Shown: positions 1-11,410, counted from the first letter of the stretch. The stretch: DNA of 64,000 bases from Hydrangea macrophylla (GCA_033977485.1 CM066995.1:52389162-52453161), one strand, 5' to 3'. Program-made: numbers and translations. Notes: generated by a model not told the origin, from the letters alone.

Positions 1-128
1 ACAGTAGTTGAACATAATTCAAATTTGAGATTGTAAAATCTGACTTTTACTAACTGAATTTCTCTTTCTCATGTGAGGCCGTGAGGTATCTATAAATACA
101 CAATTAATATACTATTTTTACCAACTGA

Positions 129-1300
129 ATGACGGGAAAAATAACCATGACTAATGGTTCCTCATCATCTTCAAACAACCGTTGGGAAATCCAACAAGAT
201 CAATACCAAGAAGAGAATGTCTACTATTCTCTCTTAGAGTCCATCCAAAAAACAATCAATAGACAGATTATGAGTTTGGGAATTTCCGTAGCCAATTACA
301 ATCACCATCTTCTCTTAGTAGATCCCAAAGCCGAGCCATATGAAGTCACCTTTGGATACACCCCATATGTGGGAGAGACTTTTCTATGCTTCGTGAAAAA
401 TTTATAATGGAGAGTGAGTATTGGAAGAGATTTTGCAAAGCTGGTACTTTCGACGATTTTACTGTGGTGACTCTACAAAAGGAAGATCCCTACAATAATA
501 TACTTGCTGAAAGAGTCCCATTGGAGAAATCTTTTTTTTTGGGTACAACATCGGAGAAAGGAAAAGCTGTACATGATCCTAACATTGGTTTGAACGGAAT
601 GCCAACCATCGCTAGGCGGCATTTTGAGGAACGCAACTACTATTATAAAAAAAAAGATGACTCATACATCAACCCCAACAAAGTCTCCCCGGAGAAGGAA
701 GAAAAGAGAGAGCCGTGTGCCGAGAGGTCAAAGCAAGAAGTCAATTTGCAAGCACCACCAACCGAAGAAAAATTGGGTCCAATTTCAAAACCTAGTCACC
801 CTTACCCAATGCTTACTAACAAGAACTTGTGTCAACCATGCCCAAAACCAGTCAAGAATTGGTCTCAACCAAATCAGAGTTGGACCAAATATCACCCAAA
901 TCCTACCCACAACCATTACCAGCGAAACAACAATAGATTTCGTTCGTCTAACGGTTCGTGGATAGATCAACGCTTCAAGCGCTTTGACCGACCGCCCTAT
1001 GACCACATTGGTCGGACTTTTGACAACTTTGACCGAACTAGTTTTTCCCATTATCAACCATATTCAGTTGTCAGTAAACCCGGTCGAACCTTTTCAAACA
1101 ATTTTCCAACAAATTGTGGAAATTGTGGGTCCAAACACCTCAGTTATTGGGAAAATCATTTACCTCCAACAAGGCAATATGAAAGGGGTGAATCTTCAAG
1201 ACAAGGGGCTAAAAGAAAGAATCATGAAGACTTTTATGGGAGGAAAGATTGCGAGTGTGGTCGCTACAACAAATTCTTCAACGGACGGAAGTACTATTAA
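129..1300 (+). pseudogene. Broken ORF pair, basic Asn/Arg/Pro-rich protein with a degenerate zinc knuckle
   Basis: Two ORFs overlap: 129-407 (92 aa) and 386-1300 (304 aa), in different frames. The second continues the sense of the first if one frameshift near 386-400 is assumed, so this looks like one broken reading frame. The C-terminal part is rich in Asn, Arg, Tyr and Pro and holds CGNCGSKHLSYWEN, which resembles a retroviral CCHC zinc knuckle whose spacing is short and whose last Cys is lost. A second Cys pair (DCECG) lies near the end. No protease, RT or integrase follows. I do not recognise the family; a gag-like remnant is the best guess, and a plant-specific unknown gene is possible. 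Confidence 0.4.
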
Positions 1301-2150
1301 ATTGCAATCGTATTAGGCTATTAGTACTATTGTATTTGTTAGTAGTATTAGAAATGTGGATCCTTTTAATCCAGTATCAAAATGTGAAGTTTGTTTTGTC
1401 AGTGATTCAACTATAATATATATTCAATTCACATCTATATCTATATGTGCATGTGAGAACACAAAAAACTTTTGAAATAATTCAATAGCCAGTTATGTTA
1501 AGTTATTGATTAGAAGTTACCTTTAATGTTTTGACTTAAACACCTTAAACCATCTTACAGATTTTCCATTTTCTAAATCACATAAACTTGTATATAGAGA
1601 AAAGAAGTTTCGGATACAATGAAAAGAAACACAAATTACTTCACCGAAATCTCATAGAAATCACTTAAACTTTAAAACATGAAATTAAAAAAAATGATTA
1701 GGATCAGTATGTGGAGAAATGCATAAATGCATAGCAAACCAACATGATTTTTTTTTTTTAATACAAAGCAGTGGCCGAAACAGAGGCATATATGAATCAT
1801 GTGGATCATTTTACCAACAATGGTGCACTAATAGTGATATATTGATTATTGGTCAATATCTTGTACATATTTATGAACAGGTGCAACTATTATGAACCAG
1901 TTTGTAAACTGTGAACATATGTCTCAAAACGTTATTAAGTTGGTTTCACAGTTTCTACTTATATCAAATAGAATTTCTGAAAATATTAAAGTAAATTCAA
2001 CTACTCCTTTGTAATTCAAAGGGTACGTATATCTAAATAAAAATAGCAATACTGACTATCAAAATCAATAGATTTAAGAAAGCACAAGAAGAAATGACTT
2101 ATCGGTGGCATTAGTTCGTAGAAGATGAATCTCAAATACTGTATTTAGAT
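1301..2150. other. AT-rich stretch, no gene seen
   Basis: Low-complexity A/T-rich sequence with short poly-A and poly-T runs (for example 1750-1760). No convincing ORF, RNA gene or bounded repeat was seen. Confidence 0.5.
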
Positions 2151-2764
2151 TGTTGGGAAATTTGTCTTTAATATCTTCAAAATCCACCGACGAATAGAGC
2201 CGCAAAATGTATTCCAATAATATGCTTCAATGCGTGTACGAGACACTTCCCTAAATACAGTATTTGCCCCCACCATAATTATAACTTGGTGTGCAAACGG
2301 GTATTCCACAAATCTGTATTCAAGGTACAACGAAGCCAAACCTATCTGCAATATGCACTATTGAAGATAGCTGAAAATACCCACCAAGAAATAAAAGCCA
2401 GTTCTAGAATTCTATTTCTGCAGAAAATAGATTCTAGAAATATGTATTTTATCTAAATAACGACAACGTAATTTAAACTCCTAATTTTCCACAAGGAAGA
2501 AGAGAGAGATTTTTCATACATCAAATGAGAATTGATACACTCTATATATAGAATGGTTGGTGTCCCTTCATAGACGTTTGCGTCTATTAGCCTTATGACT
2601 ATTGATCCAAGGGACACAACCTATAGATTTGAATTTAATTTGAACCGATTCTGAATGGTTGCGACCCACCAGTACGAATTCAATCTCAATGGGTGCGACC
2701 CATCATTAATTTCTAATTCAAATCTCACTCACTCTTTATCCCTTATTTTGAAAATTCTTCAACA
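2151..2764 (-). repeat. Copia-type LTR, probably solo
   Basis: The block runs from TGTTGGGAAA to TTCAACA on the plus strand, giving TGTTG/CAACA inverted ends. A TATATATAG motif lies at about 2541-2553, and a polyadenylation-like A/T-rich stretch is present. Read on the minus strand it starts TGTTGAAGAATTTTC, a common start for plant Ty1/copia LTRs. No PBS, PPT or pol sequence adjoins it. The 5-bp flanks (TAGAT and GAATG) do not match, so the insertion is old or the ends are slightly off. Confidence 0.5.
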
Positions 2765-3769
2765 GAATGAAATCTAAACAACCATAGCACAATATAGCAA
2801 GAGAAATTATAAATTTAAACATGTGGCTTCAGCATTCCCTTTTCAGTAACATGTGGCTTTAGACTTCCAAGTTTGTGCGCAGTACTGTTTTAGGATTCAA
2901 GATTAATTAATTACTCATGCTCACCAAGCGAATTCAGAGAATAATCCCTTACAAGCCATATTTGCATACATCAAGAATGCACAGTTGCTGCTGAAAAACT
3001 ATAGTACTTTAATTCTTATCAAAATTATATAAAACAAAAAATTGATAAACAAGTGAAGAGTTAATCAAGCTAATTCATGCACACTTGTGCTTGCACATAT
3101 AGGTTACAGAGATACATAGGGCACACAATATAGAGATACATAGGGCACACATGTGATTCCTCTTTTTCTAATATTTTTTCCCCGTGCTTTCATTCATGGT
3201 TAAATAACATTGAAGATGAATTTTTTTTTTTTGAAAATACAATAAGTATCCAATAAAAGGGGAAGGAAGATAGGGGAGTAACTCACAATATTTGGTTTGT
3301 ACGCACACACCACACATACACCAATCCCATCAAACCAAAGAGAATAAGTCCTCAATTAATGCACATAAAAAAAGAAGAAGCAAAACCCACATTTGTTATC
3401 ATTCGAATCCAATATAGATACTAATGAACTGGCTCAAGAAAATACGAATATATCAGACAAAGATCAAAATGAAGTATTCTTGGTTTTTTAGGTTGAATCT
3501 CAAGTTTGAACAGCCCATCCCAAACTGTAAGAAAGAGAAATAAAAACCAAAATTGAATTTAATTGAATAAATGCCCAAACTTGAATCTCTAGGGAGATTC
3601 TGGAACAAATTAAAAATTAATATGTTGAGGAAATCAAATTAGTGTAATAGTAGCATATATAACAGATGAAAAAAAAAATGAAATCAAATTGGAGGTTGGC
3701 AAATAGGGTTGTTGAGGTCAAAGGAAGAGGAACTGATCAATTGAGGAAAGATTGGAGAGAGAGGGTACG
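2765..3769. other. AT-rich stretch, no gene seen
   Basis: No supported gene. A short direct duplication (GAGATACATAGGGCACACA) occurs twice within about 3109-3150. The rest is unremarkable A/T-rich sequence up to the solo LTR. Confidence 0.45.
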
Positions 3770-5313
3770 TGTTTGCACCTAAAAAATACATTTTTTAAGT
3801 TAAAATTGACAAGGCCGATTGAGATTTTTTAATCGGACTCATGAGCCCGATGAAAAAAATTGGTATATTCAATTGACTGGTTCAAAGTTAGTAGGGTCGA
3901 ATGAGTTGGCAATCGGACTGACCGGCAAGATCGATCTTATGGTTTAATGCACCCAGACCAATAAAAGCATTCAGTAAGTCAACATGGGTGGGCCAGGTCA
4001 TCATCACTTTGTGGTTCACAAAGTCTTGTGTATTCAATGCAAATGCTAGCAGATTATAGTGGCCTAGGCTTTGTTTGGCTGCTAGTGCTTGTAATCGGGC
4101 TAACTGATATTCTCAAGTCCTCCACCAGAACATGTGTAACAGTGTTAGTCATCATCACGGTTGAAAAAAGGGCATCTCTTGCTGGGCAATAAATTAGGTG
4201 GTGGGCCACACTTGGATGTGATTATAATTAATATTCAGCAAAGGCATCGGACTTGGCTTCATTCTATCGGGCTTGCACCAAATTTGGCCATCAACATGAC
4301 ATTCAAAGTACTAAAGAGGGCGCACCAATGACATCAACCTTCAAGCCAAATTGGCCTTAATCAGTTTGATCGATCTTGACTAGTTTTGACTACTAGTTAC
4401 TTGGTTTGGCATGTTTAGCATCCATATTGAAATAGGTCACGTGCCCATTCAAGACCATTACTTGTCAACATGTTAAGTCACTGTTCACCTTAGGTCCCAC
4501 GTGCTCACAATGATTTTAGTTGGATGTGTAAAGATTCAGCCCGATGAGGAGATGCGTGATACAGATTTGGTCACCTTTGGAAAGAGTATCAGTCCCTACA
4601 AATTCTCTCTGTGATATAATTCTATCATATATGTGATAAGGGATAGTATTACAAGATATGGAAGACAATATAGCAAGTTATTATCTGATTAGAAAATATA
4701 TATCTCTTACTTGGAGAGGAAGCAAAGTGAATCAAGCCTATATTCGGACCAGATTCAAGCTGTATATATATACACCTGTATATATACATATTATTCAAGA
4801 TATGGCAGATTTTAGCAGTTTATGGAGATAAATCTGGTATTTTTTACCAGATTAATATTCATCCAATTTCCTACCTTATCTAGAAGACCTTCATGGCCGC
4901 TATAAATCAACAGGCAGGCCAAGCTACCAAGGCACCCTGTGTCACCTCGACAAATGCATCCAAACAAAAAAGCATTCTTAGCACTCTAAGCATTCTTTTT
5001 ATTTTTCTTAGACTTTCTTAGCTTTCAATTACAGTATTGTAATTCCTTCTTATATTTTAATTAAATAAAAATCTTGCTTTTTTATTTAATTTCTGCTATT
5101 CATCACTTGCTAGACTTGTGTGCTTCAACACTGTCTAGGGACCTTAGGTGAGGGTACTTTCCTACTCACCTTTCACAATCGCCCGTTAGATGTCAGATTT
5201 TCAAACCTTGTGTATCACTCACACAAGTGATTTTAGAAAATTTTGTTTTATAAGTTTGGGTCTACCTCACAAGGCTCTGGCACGCCCAAATAAATAAATA
5301 AATACGGCAAACA
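3770..5313 (+). repeat. Solo LTR of a Tat-type Ty3/gypsy element
   Basis: It starts TGTTTGCACCTAAAAA and ends GGCAAACA. The first 16 bases equal the start of the LTRs of the 13-kb element at 49708-63051 (read on its own strand). The two LTR types also share the promoter block GGCCGCTATAAAT (TATA at 4901-4907), clusters of GATCGG/GCCCGATG-like words, and a CTCTGGCACGCCC motif near the 3' end. At 1544 bp it is longer than the 1199-bp LTRs and clearly diverged, so it is a sister subfamily. No internal sequence adjoins either side. Immediate flanks do not match, but GAGGG stands at 3761-3765 and 5314-5318, which would be a TSD offset by 4 bp on the left. Confidence 0.8.
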
Positions 5314-5416
5314 GAGGGAGATTTTTTTTTTTTTTTTTTTTACTTTATTTGGAAAATACCATTGGGAAGAGCTACAGCATTGTCTCGCATTCTCTGAATG
5401 AAGCACCCAATAAAAG

Positions 5417-5417
<1 letters not shown>

Positions 5418-5451
<34 letters not shown>

Positions 5452-5456
5452 GTGTT
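5418..5456. repeat. (GT)n microsatellite
   Basis: An almost uninterrupted TG/GT run with one TTTG break. The short ORFs across it are repeat artefacts. Confidence 0.9.
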
Positions 5457-5466
5457 GTAATTGCAC

Positions 5467-5597
5467 CTAGCACGCAATAAACTCAGAGCATGAACAATAA
5501 AATCACTCCCAAGAATAAAAGATGATCTACCTTGTTCCGAAAGGGCAAAGAGCACTTCAACGGAAAGAATGCATATTGTAGTCTGTACAATGCCATT
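5467..5597 (-). pseudogene. Exon-like fragment of an unidentified host gene
   Basis: On the minus strand a 131-bp open stretch is bounded by a good acceptor (CTCATGCAG before 5597) and a good donor (TAG/GTGCAA after 5467). Its translation (..VEVLFALSEQGRSSFIL..) looks like ordinary helical protein rather than repeat. A possible next exon (5360-5393) does not stay open after joining. The solo LTR ends only 154 bp away, so any gene here has lost its continuation. Family not recognised. Confidence 0.25.
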
Positions 5598-6394
5598 CTG
5601 CATGAGAACCATAGCATTACGTACCCATCAAAACTACCCAATACAGTGATTAAAAAAACTACAAATCTTGAAATAGAAAGTCAAGTAATTCATGAATAGG
5701 ATAGAGTCAATAGCATCAAACTAGGTTCTAGGAAATCAATTTTCATTACAATGAATCCACCACTAACTTCATGCTTCGCACGTATTTATCCTTGTAACGC
5801 TAACGTTGATAGTAACTTGAACAAAATAAAAAACATACCACAACAGCAAAATATGCAGTTGGGATACTTCTCCTTGAATTGATTCGTAAATTGAACATAT
5901 ATATATCAAAGCATAAGATCCAAAGCTTAAGAAAAAGTTAAGAAAAATAAACTCCTATAAGTTGTATGGAAAACTACAGTAACTCAAGTAGGACCTCGTT
6001 AAAATAGTCTAGCCCAAGATAATTCCTAACCCAAGAAAACCTGATTGCAAAAGATAAAAATCAATTGCCAAGAAAACATGTTAGACAAAAATAAAATTCA
6101 AGAATCTCTGCAATTATGTATTTATGTAGGAATACCTTTGGTGACACCAAGTTCAACTGAATTAGACCCATTTGACAAAAATGACTCTTGATCGGAGTCC
6201 TAAATAGCTAAAAACAAAATTTAATCTTACAAAATTTAATCAAAATTGAGAAAGCCAAAGAGTGATGAGGAGCCTAAGATTAAAGAGAGTATTACCAATG
6301 GTGAGTCACGGAGACGGTGACGACGACTGCAATCGAAGGTACCTGCAGCGATGATGGCGACGGCGACTACCCTCCTGGCAGCTCGCCATCCCCG
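5598..6394. other. Intergenic; GC-rich patch at 6290-6402
   Basis: Mostly A/T-rich. From about 6290 to 6402 the sequence becomes GC-rich with coding-like character on both strands (GACGGTGACGACGAC and similar), like a 5' exon or promoter island of a host gene. The hAT element at 6403 is inserted directly into this patch. No reading frame can be assigned with confidence. Confidence 0.35.
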
Positions 6395-6678
6395 GAAGAG
6401 AGCAGGGCCGGCCCTGACCATTTGGGGGCCCTAGGCGAACTCTTCAAGTGAGGCCCCTTTGTAACGGACCAATACGGGAGTTCATGGCAGTGATCCCATT
6501 TTTATTTTATTTTTTTGAATTATTTACCTATTTGTTTAGGTAAGATTTTCGTATTAACAATATTACAGTTTTTTTTTTCTTTTTTTCTTGTGATGTTTTC
6601 CAATCGTTTTAAAAGTTGTGAGAGTTGGTGTTGGTAAGAAAAATATTTTTTTGTTATTTAATAAGGAAACTAGGAAAA

Positions 6679-6856
6679 TGTAATGCTATGCTTCCCAAAT
6701 TTTGTGTCTCAAATGGTTTCCGAATACATGTGACGGCAGGATCACCTTCAATAATGGTGGGAGAAGTTCAAAATCCTCCAATCAAAATTAGGTGGGCCTA
6801 CTACCACGTGTTTGAGAACCACTGATGATACAAAATTTGATAAGCACAGCATTACT
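6679..6856. mobile_element. MITE of the GTAATGCTATGC family, nested in the hAT element
   Basis: Inverted ends GTAATGCTATGCTTCCCAAA at the left and AAGCACAGCATTACTC at the right match the MITE at 16062-16217. The ends have diverged and no clear TSD remains, so the boundaries are approximate. Confidence 0.5.
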
Positions 6857-6972
6857 CATATTTTAAATATTATTAGTTTTCGATATTATTATCATGGATG
6901 AAACACAAGGGAAAATACGAGAGAATTAATTTTCTCTTTCGATTTCCTTTCTTCTTTTCTCTCCCTCACTAA

Positions 6973-7251
6973 GGCTTAGTTTGGCCCCCACATGACTTTT
7001 TAAAAGGAGCTTATGAAATTTATTACTAAGTTGTTTGATAATTTTATACAACACTTTACTCTTCAAAAAGACATTATAAAACCAAAAAGCAACCTTGAGC
7101 TTTTAAAAGCTCCATTCTAGAGCTTTTAAAAACTCCCCAAAAAAGCCCTAAGTTTAATTTTTGCAAAGCTCATAAACTAATTACCAAATACATTAACATG
7201 AAATTGTGCTTTAAAAAAGGAGAAGCACCAAAATGGGAGCCAAGCTAATCC
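6973..7251. mobile_element. Tourist-like (PIF/Harbinger) MITE nested in the hAT element
   Basis: The 279-bp element has inverted ends GGCTTAGTTTGGC and GCCAAGCTAATCC flanked by TAA on both sides (6970-6972 and 7252-7254), the target type of PIF/Harbinger elements. The interior has many inverted AAAGCTC/GAGCTTTT words and can fold on itself. Confidence 0.65.
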
Positions 7252-7809
7252 TAAATCCATGAACCATATAAAGCCTAATAGTAATAAGGGTTGACTGTTG
7301 ATTGGAATTTGTAAAGTTTGGTACGATGGTAAAAATAACTTGGTGGGCTAAACTAAGAGATGAGATGAAAATGAGTTGGGACAAATATTTAGGATGTGTT
7401 GGATTATAGTTGGGCCAATATTTTATATGTAATTATTTTTTCTAAATTGTGGGGTTGGTCTTTTGGACTAGCATATTATACATAATTTTTTTTTTCAAAA
7501 TTGAGTCCTTATAATTTTCCTTGATCAAATTGGGGCCCTAATTAAACACCAAAAATTGGGGGCCCTAGGCGACCGCCTACGTCGCCTATGCCCAGGGCCG
7601 GCCCTGGAAGAGAGAGGTCATATATGGAGAAAATATTTGTTACGACAGTTATTTTATTAACATCGTATAACTAACTAATAAAATGTCACTATTCAAACAC
7701 AATGCCATTCTTAATTTTAAATAAAAGATGCTTTTACATAAACACTATACTAATATGTTTACTATGCTGATGACAATAACGTTTATCACCATCCTTGTAT
7801 TAAATATTT

Positions 7810-8651
7810 GGGTAAAACATATTTTGCACCCCGCACCCTCAAACTATACTATGTTTGACACTTTGGTCCTTAAAACAAATTTTTTTTTTGGGATGGTATT
7901 TTGGTCCTTCAAACTAACATTTTGTGGCACTTTCTCCCTTTCATCACTTTTACCCGTTAAAAGTGCTGAGAAAAGTCATTTTGATATTTTTGTGGTTAAT
8001 TACATATACACCCCTGTACTTGGACCATTTTTCACTTTGCGCCATGTATTTTAATCGTATCACTAATATCCTCTATACTTCGGACTAATTAAAGTGAAAC
8101 CGTTAGTAAATTAGTTAAATTTAATGGGCAAAATTTGGCAACTTTTGCAATTTATCAATAATTATGAAACTCCAAAATCTAAAACAAAACATTAGGCAAA
8201 TTAAATAGCCTGTACAATTGCAATTGGCTAAAATTTAACTTGAACAACTTTTATCAATCGCAAATTTTTATCATTTAAACGGTTCACAAGGGGTATTGTT
8301 GAGCTCTTTGATATAGTTTTGTCTTTTTTATTGAGCTTTGCTAGTTGCTGGAGTGTGTTGTACCTTCTTATGATTTTTCCATGTCTATAAAACTCCATTT
8401 TGATTGACTAATAAAAAATAAAGTAGGAGATAAAGTGAAAAATGTCTAACTATCGGGGCTGTATACGTAATTAACCCTTTTTTCCCCAAAGAAAAATTGG
8501 TTTTTTATCATCACTTTTAACGGCTAAAAGTGATGGAAGGGGAAAACTGTCACAAAACGTTAGTTGAGAGACTTCAAATGCCAAAAAAATTTATTTAGAG
8601 ACCAAAGTGTCAAGCTGAGAATAGTCTGAGAGTGCAAATTGCATTTCATCC
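7810..8651. mobile_element. Mutator-like foldback MITE with about 270-bp inverted repeats
   Basis: The left arm (from GGGTAAAACATATTTTGCAC) and right arm (ending GCAAATTGCATTTCATCC) are inverted copies extending about 270 bp inwards, both holding the block that reads GACACTTTGGTCC and the block ATCACTTTTA. The flanks TAAATATTT (7801-7809) and TAAATAACT (8652-8660) match at 7 of 9 positions, fitting the 9-bp duplication of Mutator-type elements. It ends about 300 bp upstream of the PPR start codon. The short ORF 7728-8054 is an artefact of the arm. Confidence 0.7.
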
Positions 8652-8956
8652 TAAATAACTTTCTCCTCTATATTGTTATTTTCGCTCAAATTCGAGTGAA
8701 ATGATGATAGAAAAATTTTAGTGCTACAACAATTTCTTTTATTGTCAGAGTAGATTGTAACACTTTTTTTATTTATAGCAAAAAAAAAATTGTTAGTAAT
8801 GTCAAAAATCCGGACATTGAAGAAAACTGGTCTGGATTATGGAAAATAATATACGGAGTAGTAAAAAACAAATGAAACAGCTGAATTAATAGTAAAATTC
8901 AGTGATACAATGGTGTCAATGACTACAAACACCAAAACAATACCCTCATCCCCTAA

Positions 8957-10693
8957 ATGCTGGTTTCAAGAATCAGCACATTGTTGAGTAGCTCTCTAAC
9001 TCTAACTCTTAATCAAACAAAACAAATTCATGCACAAATACTCATCAATGCTCATAACCATCTTGAACCCCAAGTCATCCATCAAATCCTCAACTCCTCA
9101 AGTGATTATTCTCGAATTACCACTCAGTATGCTAAATTAACCCTCATTTACATGCAAAACCCAGATGTTTTTTCAGGGACCCACACAATTCGGTTCCTTT
9201 CTCAACATGGTCAGTTTAGAGAGGCTTTTGATGTTTATGTTGAAATGCAGAGACTGGGACTGAGTCCTAGCACATTCACTGTATCTTCTGCTCTGAAGGC
9301 TTGTGCTAGGATTGTGTATAAGGTAGGAGGGGTTTCAATTCATGCTCAAGTTCACAAATATGGGTTTTGTAGGGTTGTGTATGTGCAAACAGCTCTTGTG
9401 GATTTTTACTCCAAACTAGGGAATATGGGGATTGCACGGAAGGTGTTTGATGATATGCTTGAGAGAAATGTGGTTTCGTGGAATTCAATACTTTCTGGGT
9501 ATCTGAAATCTGGGGATTTAGCTATGGCTAAGACAGTGTTTGATGATATGCCGATTAAGGATGTTATTTCTTGGAATTCAATGCTTTCAGGGTATTGGAG
9601 AGCAGGGGATGTGGACCGAGCATGTTCTTTGTTTCGGGAAATGCCAGAGAGAACTTTAGCTTCTTGGAATGCGATGATTAGTGGGTATATAGATTGTGGG
9701 AAGATTGAATTAGCGAGAAGTGTTTTTGATGGGATGCCCCAAAGAAACAAAGTTTCTCGGATTACAATGATTACTGGCTACTCAAAATGTGGGGATGTTC
9801 AGTCTGCTCTTGAGCTCTTTGATCAGATGGGTGAGAGAGATTTGTTCTTGTACAATGCAATGATAGCATGTTATGCACAGAATAGCCGATCAAAGGAGGC
9901 CATTCAGCTATTCAATGATATGTGTCATCCGGATGTAAATATTCAGCCGGATAAAATGACATTGGCTAGTGTCATATCGGCTTGTTCACAGTTGGGAGAT
10001 ATTAGATATGGGTCTAGGGTTGAGTTGTGTATAAATCAACTGGGAATTGATATGGATGATCATTTGGCTACTGCTTTAATTGACTTGTACTCAAAGTGTG
10101 GAAGTATTGATAAAGCATTCGAGCTGTTTCATGGTTTGCAAAAGAAAGATTTGGTTGCATATACTGCGATTATTTTGGGGTGTGGCATACATGGAAGGGC
10201 AAACGATGCCATCGAACTGTTTCAAGAAATGCTAAATTCTCAAATATATCCAAATTTAGTTACATTTACTGGTATATTAACTGCCTATAACCATGTTGGT
10301 TTGGTTGAAGAAGGCTATGAATGCTTTACCTCCGTGAGAAAATACGGGCTGGTTCCCAAGGCTGATCATTACGGAATTATGGTTGATCTTTTAGGCCGGG
10401 CAGGACGTTTGGAAGAAGCATACAATTTGATAAAGAGTATGCCGATGAAACCTCATTCTGGGGTATGGGGAGCGTTGCTTCTTGCTTGTAATATACATAA
10501 CAATGTTGAGTTGGGTGAGATTGCAGCTAAGCATTGTTTTGAATTGGAACCTGATAAAACTGGTTACTGTTCTCTTCTTGCCAATATATATGCCTCTGTT
10601 GGGAGGTGGGATGATGCCAAGAGGTTGAGAAAGGTTATCCAAGAAGCGGGATTTGCTAAGGTACCCGGCTGTAGTTGGATTGAACAAAGTTGA
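8957..10693 (+). CDS. PLS-type pentatricopeptide-repeat protein, E subgroup
   Basis: This intronless 578-residue ORF carries tandem PPR motifs from about residue 70 to 490, with the usual cores (RNVVSWNSILSGY, KDVISWNSMLSGYWRAG, ERTLASWNAMISGY, DHLATALIDLYSKCG). P, L and S variants alternate. An E-type domain follows (SGVWGALLLACNIHNN to PGCSWIEQS). In plants such proteins bind RNA in mitochondria or chloroplasts, usually as site-recognition factors for C-to-U editing. There is no DYW deaminase domain, and the protein stops right after PGCSWIE, so the second half of the E region is short or absent. The N-terminus (MLVSRISTLLSSSLTLTLN) is Ser/Leu-rich with Arg and few acids, compatible with an organelle targeting peptide. 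ATG at 8957 is the first in frame. From memory it resembles Arabidopsis At4g22760-type proteins; that needs a search. Confidence 0.93.
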   Translation: MLVSRISTLLSSSLTLTLNQTKQIHAQILINAHNHLEPQVIHQILNSSSDYSRITTQYAKLTLIYMQNPDVFSGTHTIRFLSQHGQFREAFDVYVEMQRLGLSPSTFTVSSALKACARIVYKVGGVSIHAQVHKYGFCRVVYVQTALVDFYSKLGNMGIARKVFDDMLERNVVSWNSILSGYLKSGDLAMAKTVFDDMPIKDVISWNSMLSGYWRAGDVDRACSLFREMPERTLASWNAMISGYIDCGKIELARSVFDGMPQRNKVSRITMITGYSKCGDVQSALELFDQMGERDLFLYNAMIACYAQNSRSKEAIQLFNDMCHPDVNIQPDKMTLASVISACSQLGDIRYGSRVELCINQLGIDMDDHLATALIDLYSKCGSIDKAFELFHGLQKKDLVAYTAIILGCGIHGRANDAIELFQEMLNSQIYPNLVTFTGILTAYNHVGLVEEGYECFTSVRKYGLVPKADHYGIMVDLLGRAGRLEEAYNLIKSMPMKPHSGVWGALLLACNIHNNVELGEIAAKHCFELEPDKTGYCSLLANIYASVGRWDDAKRLRKVIQEAGFAKVPGCSWIEQS

Positions 10694-11407
10694 CAATAAA
10701 TACTGTTTGTGTGGAGTGACAGTTTGGAATACATTCTCACCAAATGAAACATAAGTTGTGCATTTAGTTTTCTAGTTTTTCATTCATTTTGCCTGGCCAA
10801 ATTAGAGACTTTCATGGTTCGGTACAGCTGAATTGAGTTTTCGCCTGTCGAGGAGCCCGTGGTTATGATTTGGAGGTTAAAGTTCTATGGGAGGAAACGA
10901 CAGTTCGCCATTTCCTGTTGCGGCTTCTAAACTGTAAGAAGCTTTGTGAGTTGATTGTTCCAAGTTATGTGGAGAGAAACACCTTCTTTTGATTCTTTGA
11001 TCAAGAAGGATGCAAGTGTGTACAATATCTAGTGTGGCTTCCGTTTAAGAGTGTCGGGTAAAGTAACTACACAATATATGATAATTGATACAGTTAGATG
11101 GTTTGGATAATCTTTCGAGGCTAGTTAGGCAGTTAGCTTTTCATTTCTTTTGGGCGGGTATCTCCTGTTTAGAGATCGGTTGATTACACTTGCCGTCTTT
11201 TGTGAAATTGACAGAGATTTAACTTTCTGTTATTGCAACTAGCTAAATATATTCATATGACTGACAAGTTACAACCAAGATTTGGAGCCAGGTTCCTTGT
11301 TTCTCATACATAAATATGTGAATTACCTAAATGTTAGTTGGGGATGATGTCTCTTGGTTGTTGTTGGTCATGCTCCTGATACTTGACAGTGTTGCAATAT
11401 GAATCAC
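10694..11407. other. 3' flank of the PPR gene
   Basis: No further ORF. The first 200-300 bp are plausible 3' UTR (an AATAAA-like word, CAATAAATAC, follows the stop codon at 10694). The remainder is unassigned. Confidence 0.45.
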
Positions 11408-11410
11408 TTA

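Larger units (their letters stand above)
6403..7606. mobile_element. Non-autonomous hAT element
   Basis: The 1204-bp element has identical palindromic ends CAGGGCCGGCCCTG and a perfect 8-bp target duplication GAAGAGAG (6395-6402 and 7607-7614). The ends and the TSD length are diagnostic of hAT. The subterminal blocks (GGGGGCCCTAGGCGA) are themselves inverted. It has no transposase ORF. Two smaller MITEs sit inside it. A 351-bp relative with the same terminal motif lies at 22680-23030. Confidence 0.92.

Noticed and set aside
5360..5393. Possible second exon downstream of the exon-like segment at 5467-5597
   Set aside because: Splice words exist, but joining gives an immediate stop, and the segment lies in a microsatellite-rich interval.
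9306..9750. Minus-strand ORFs (60-114 aa) across the PPR gene
   Set aside because: Shadows of the repetitive PPR coding sequence on the opposite strand; no independent domain or context.
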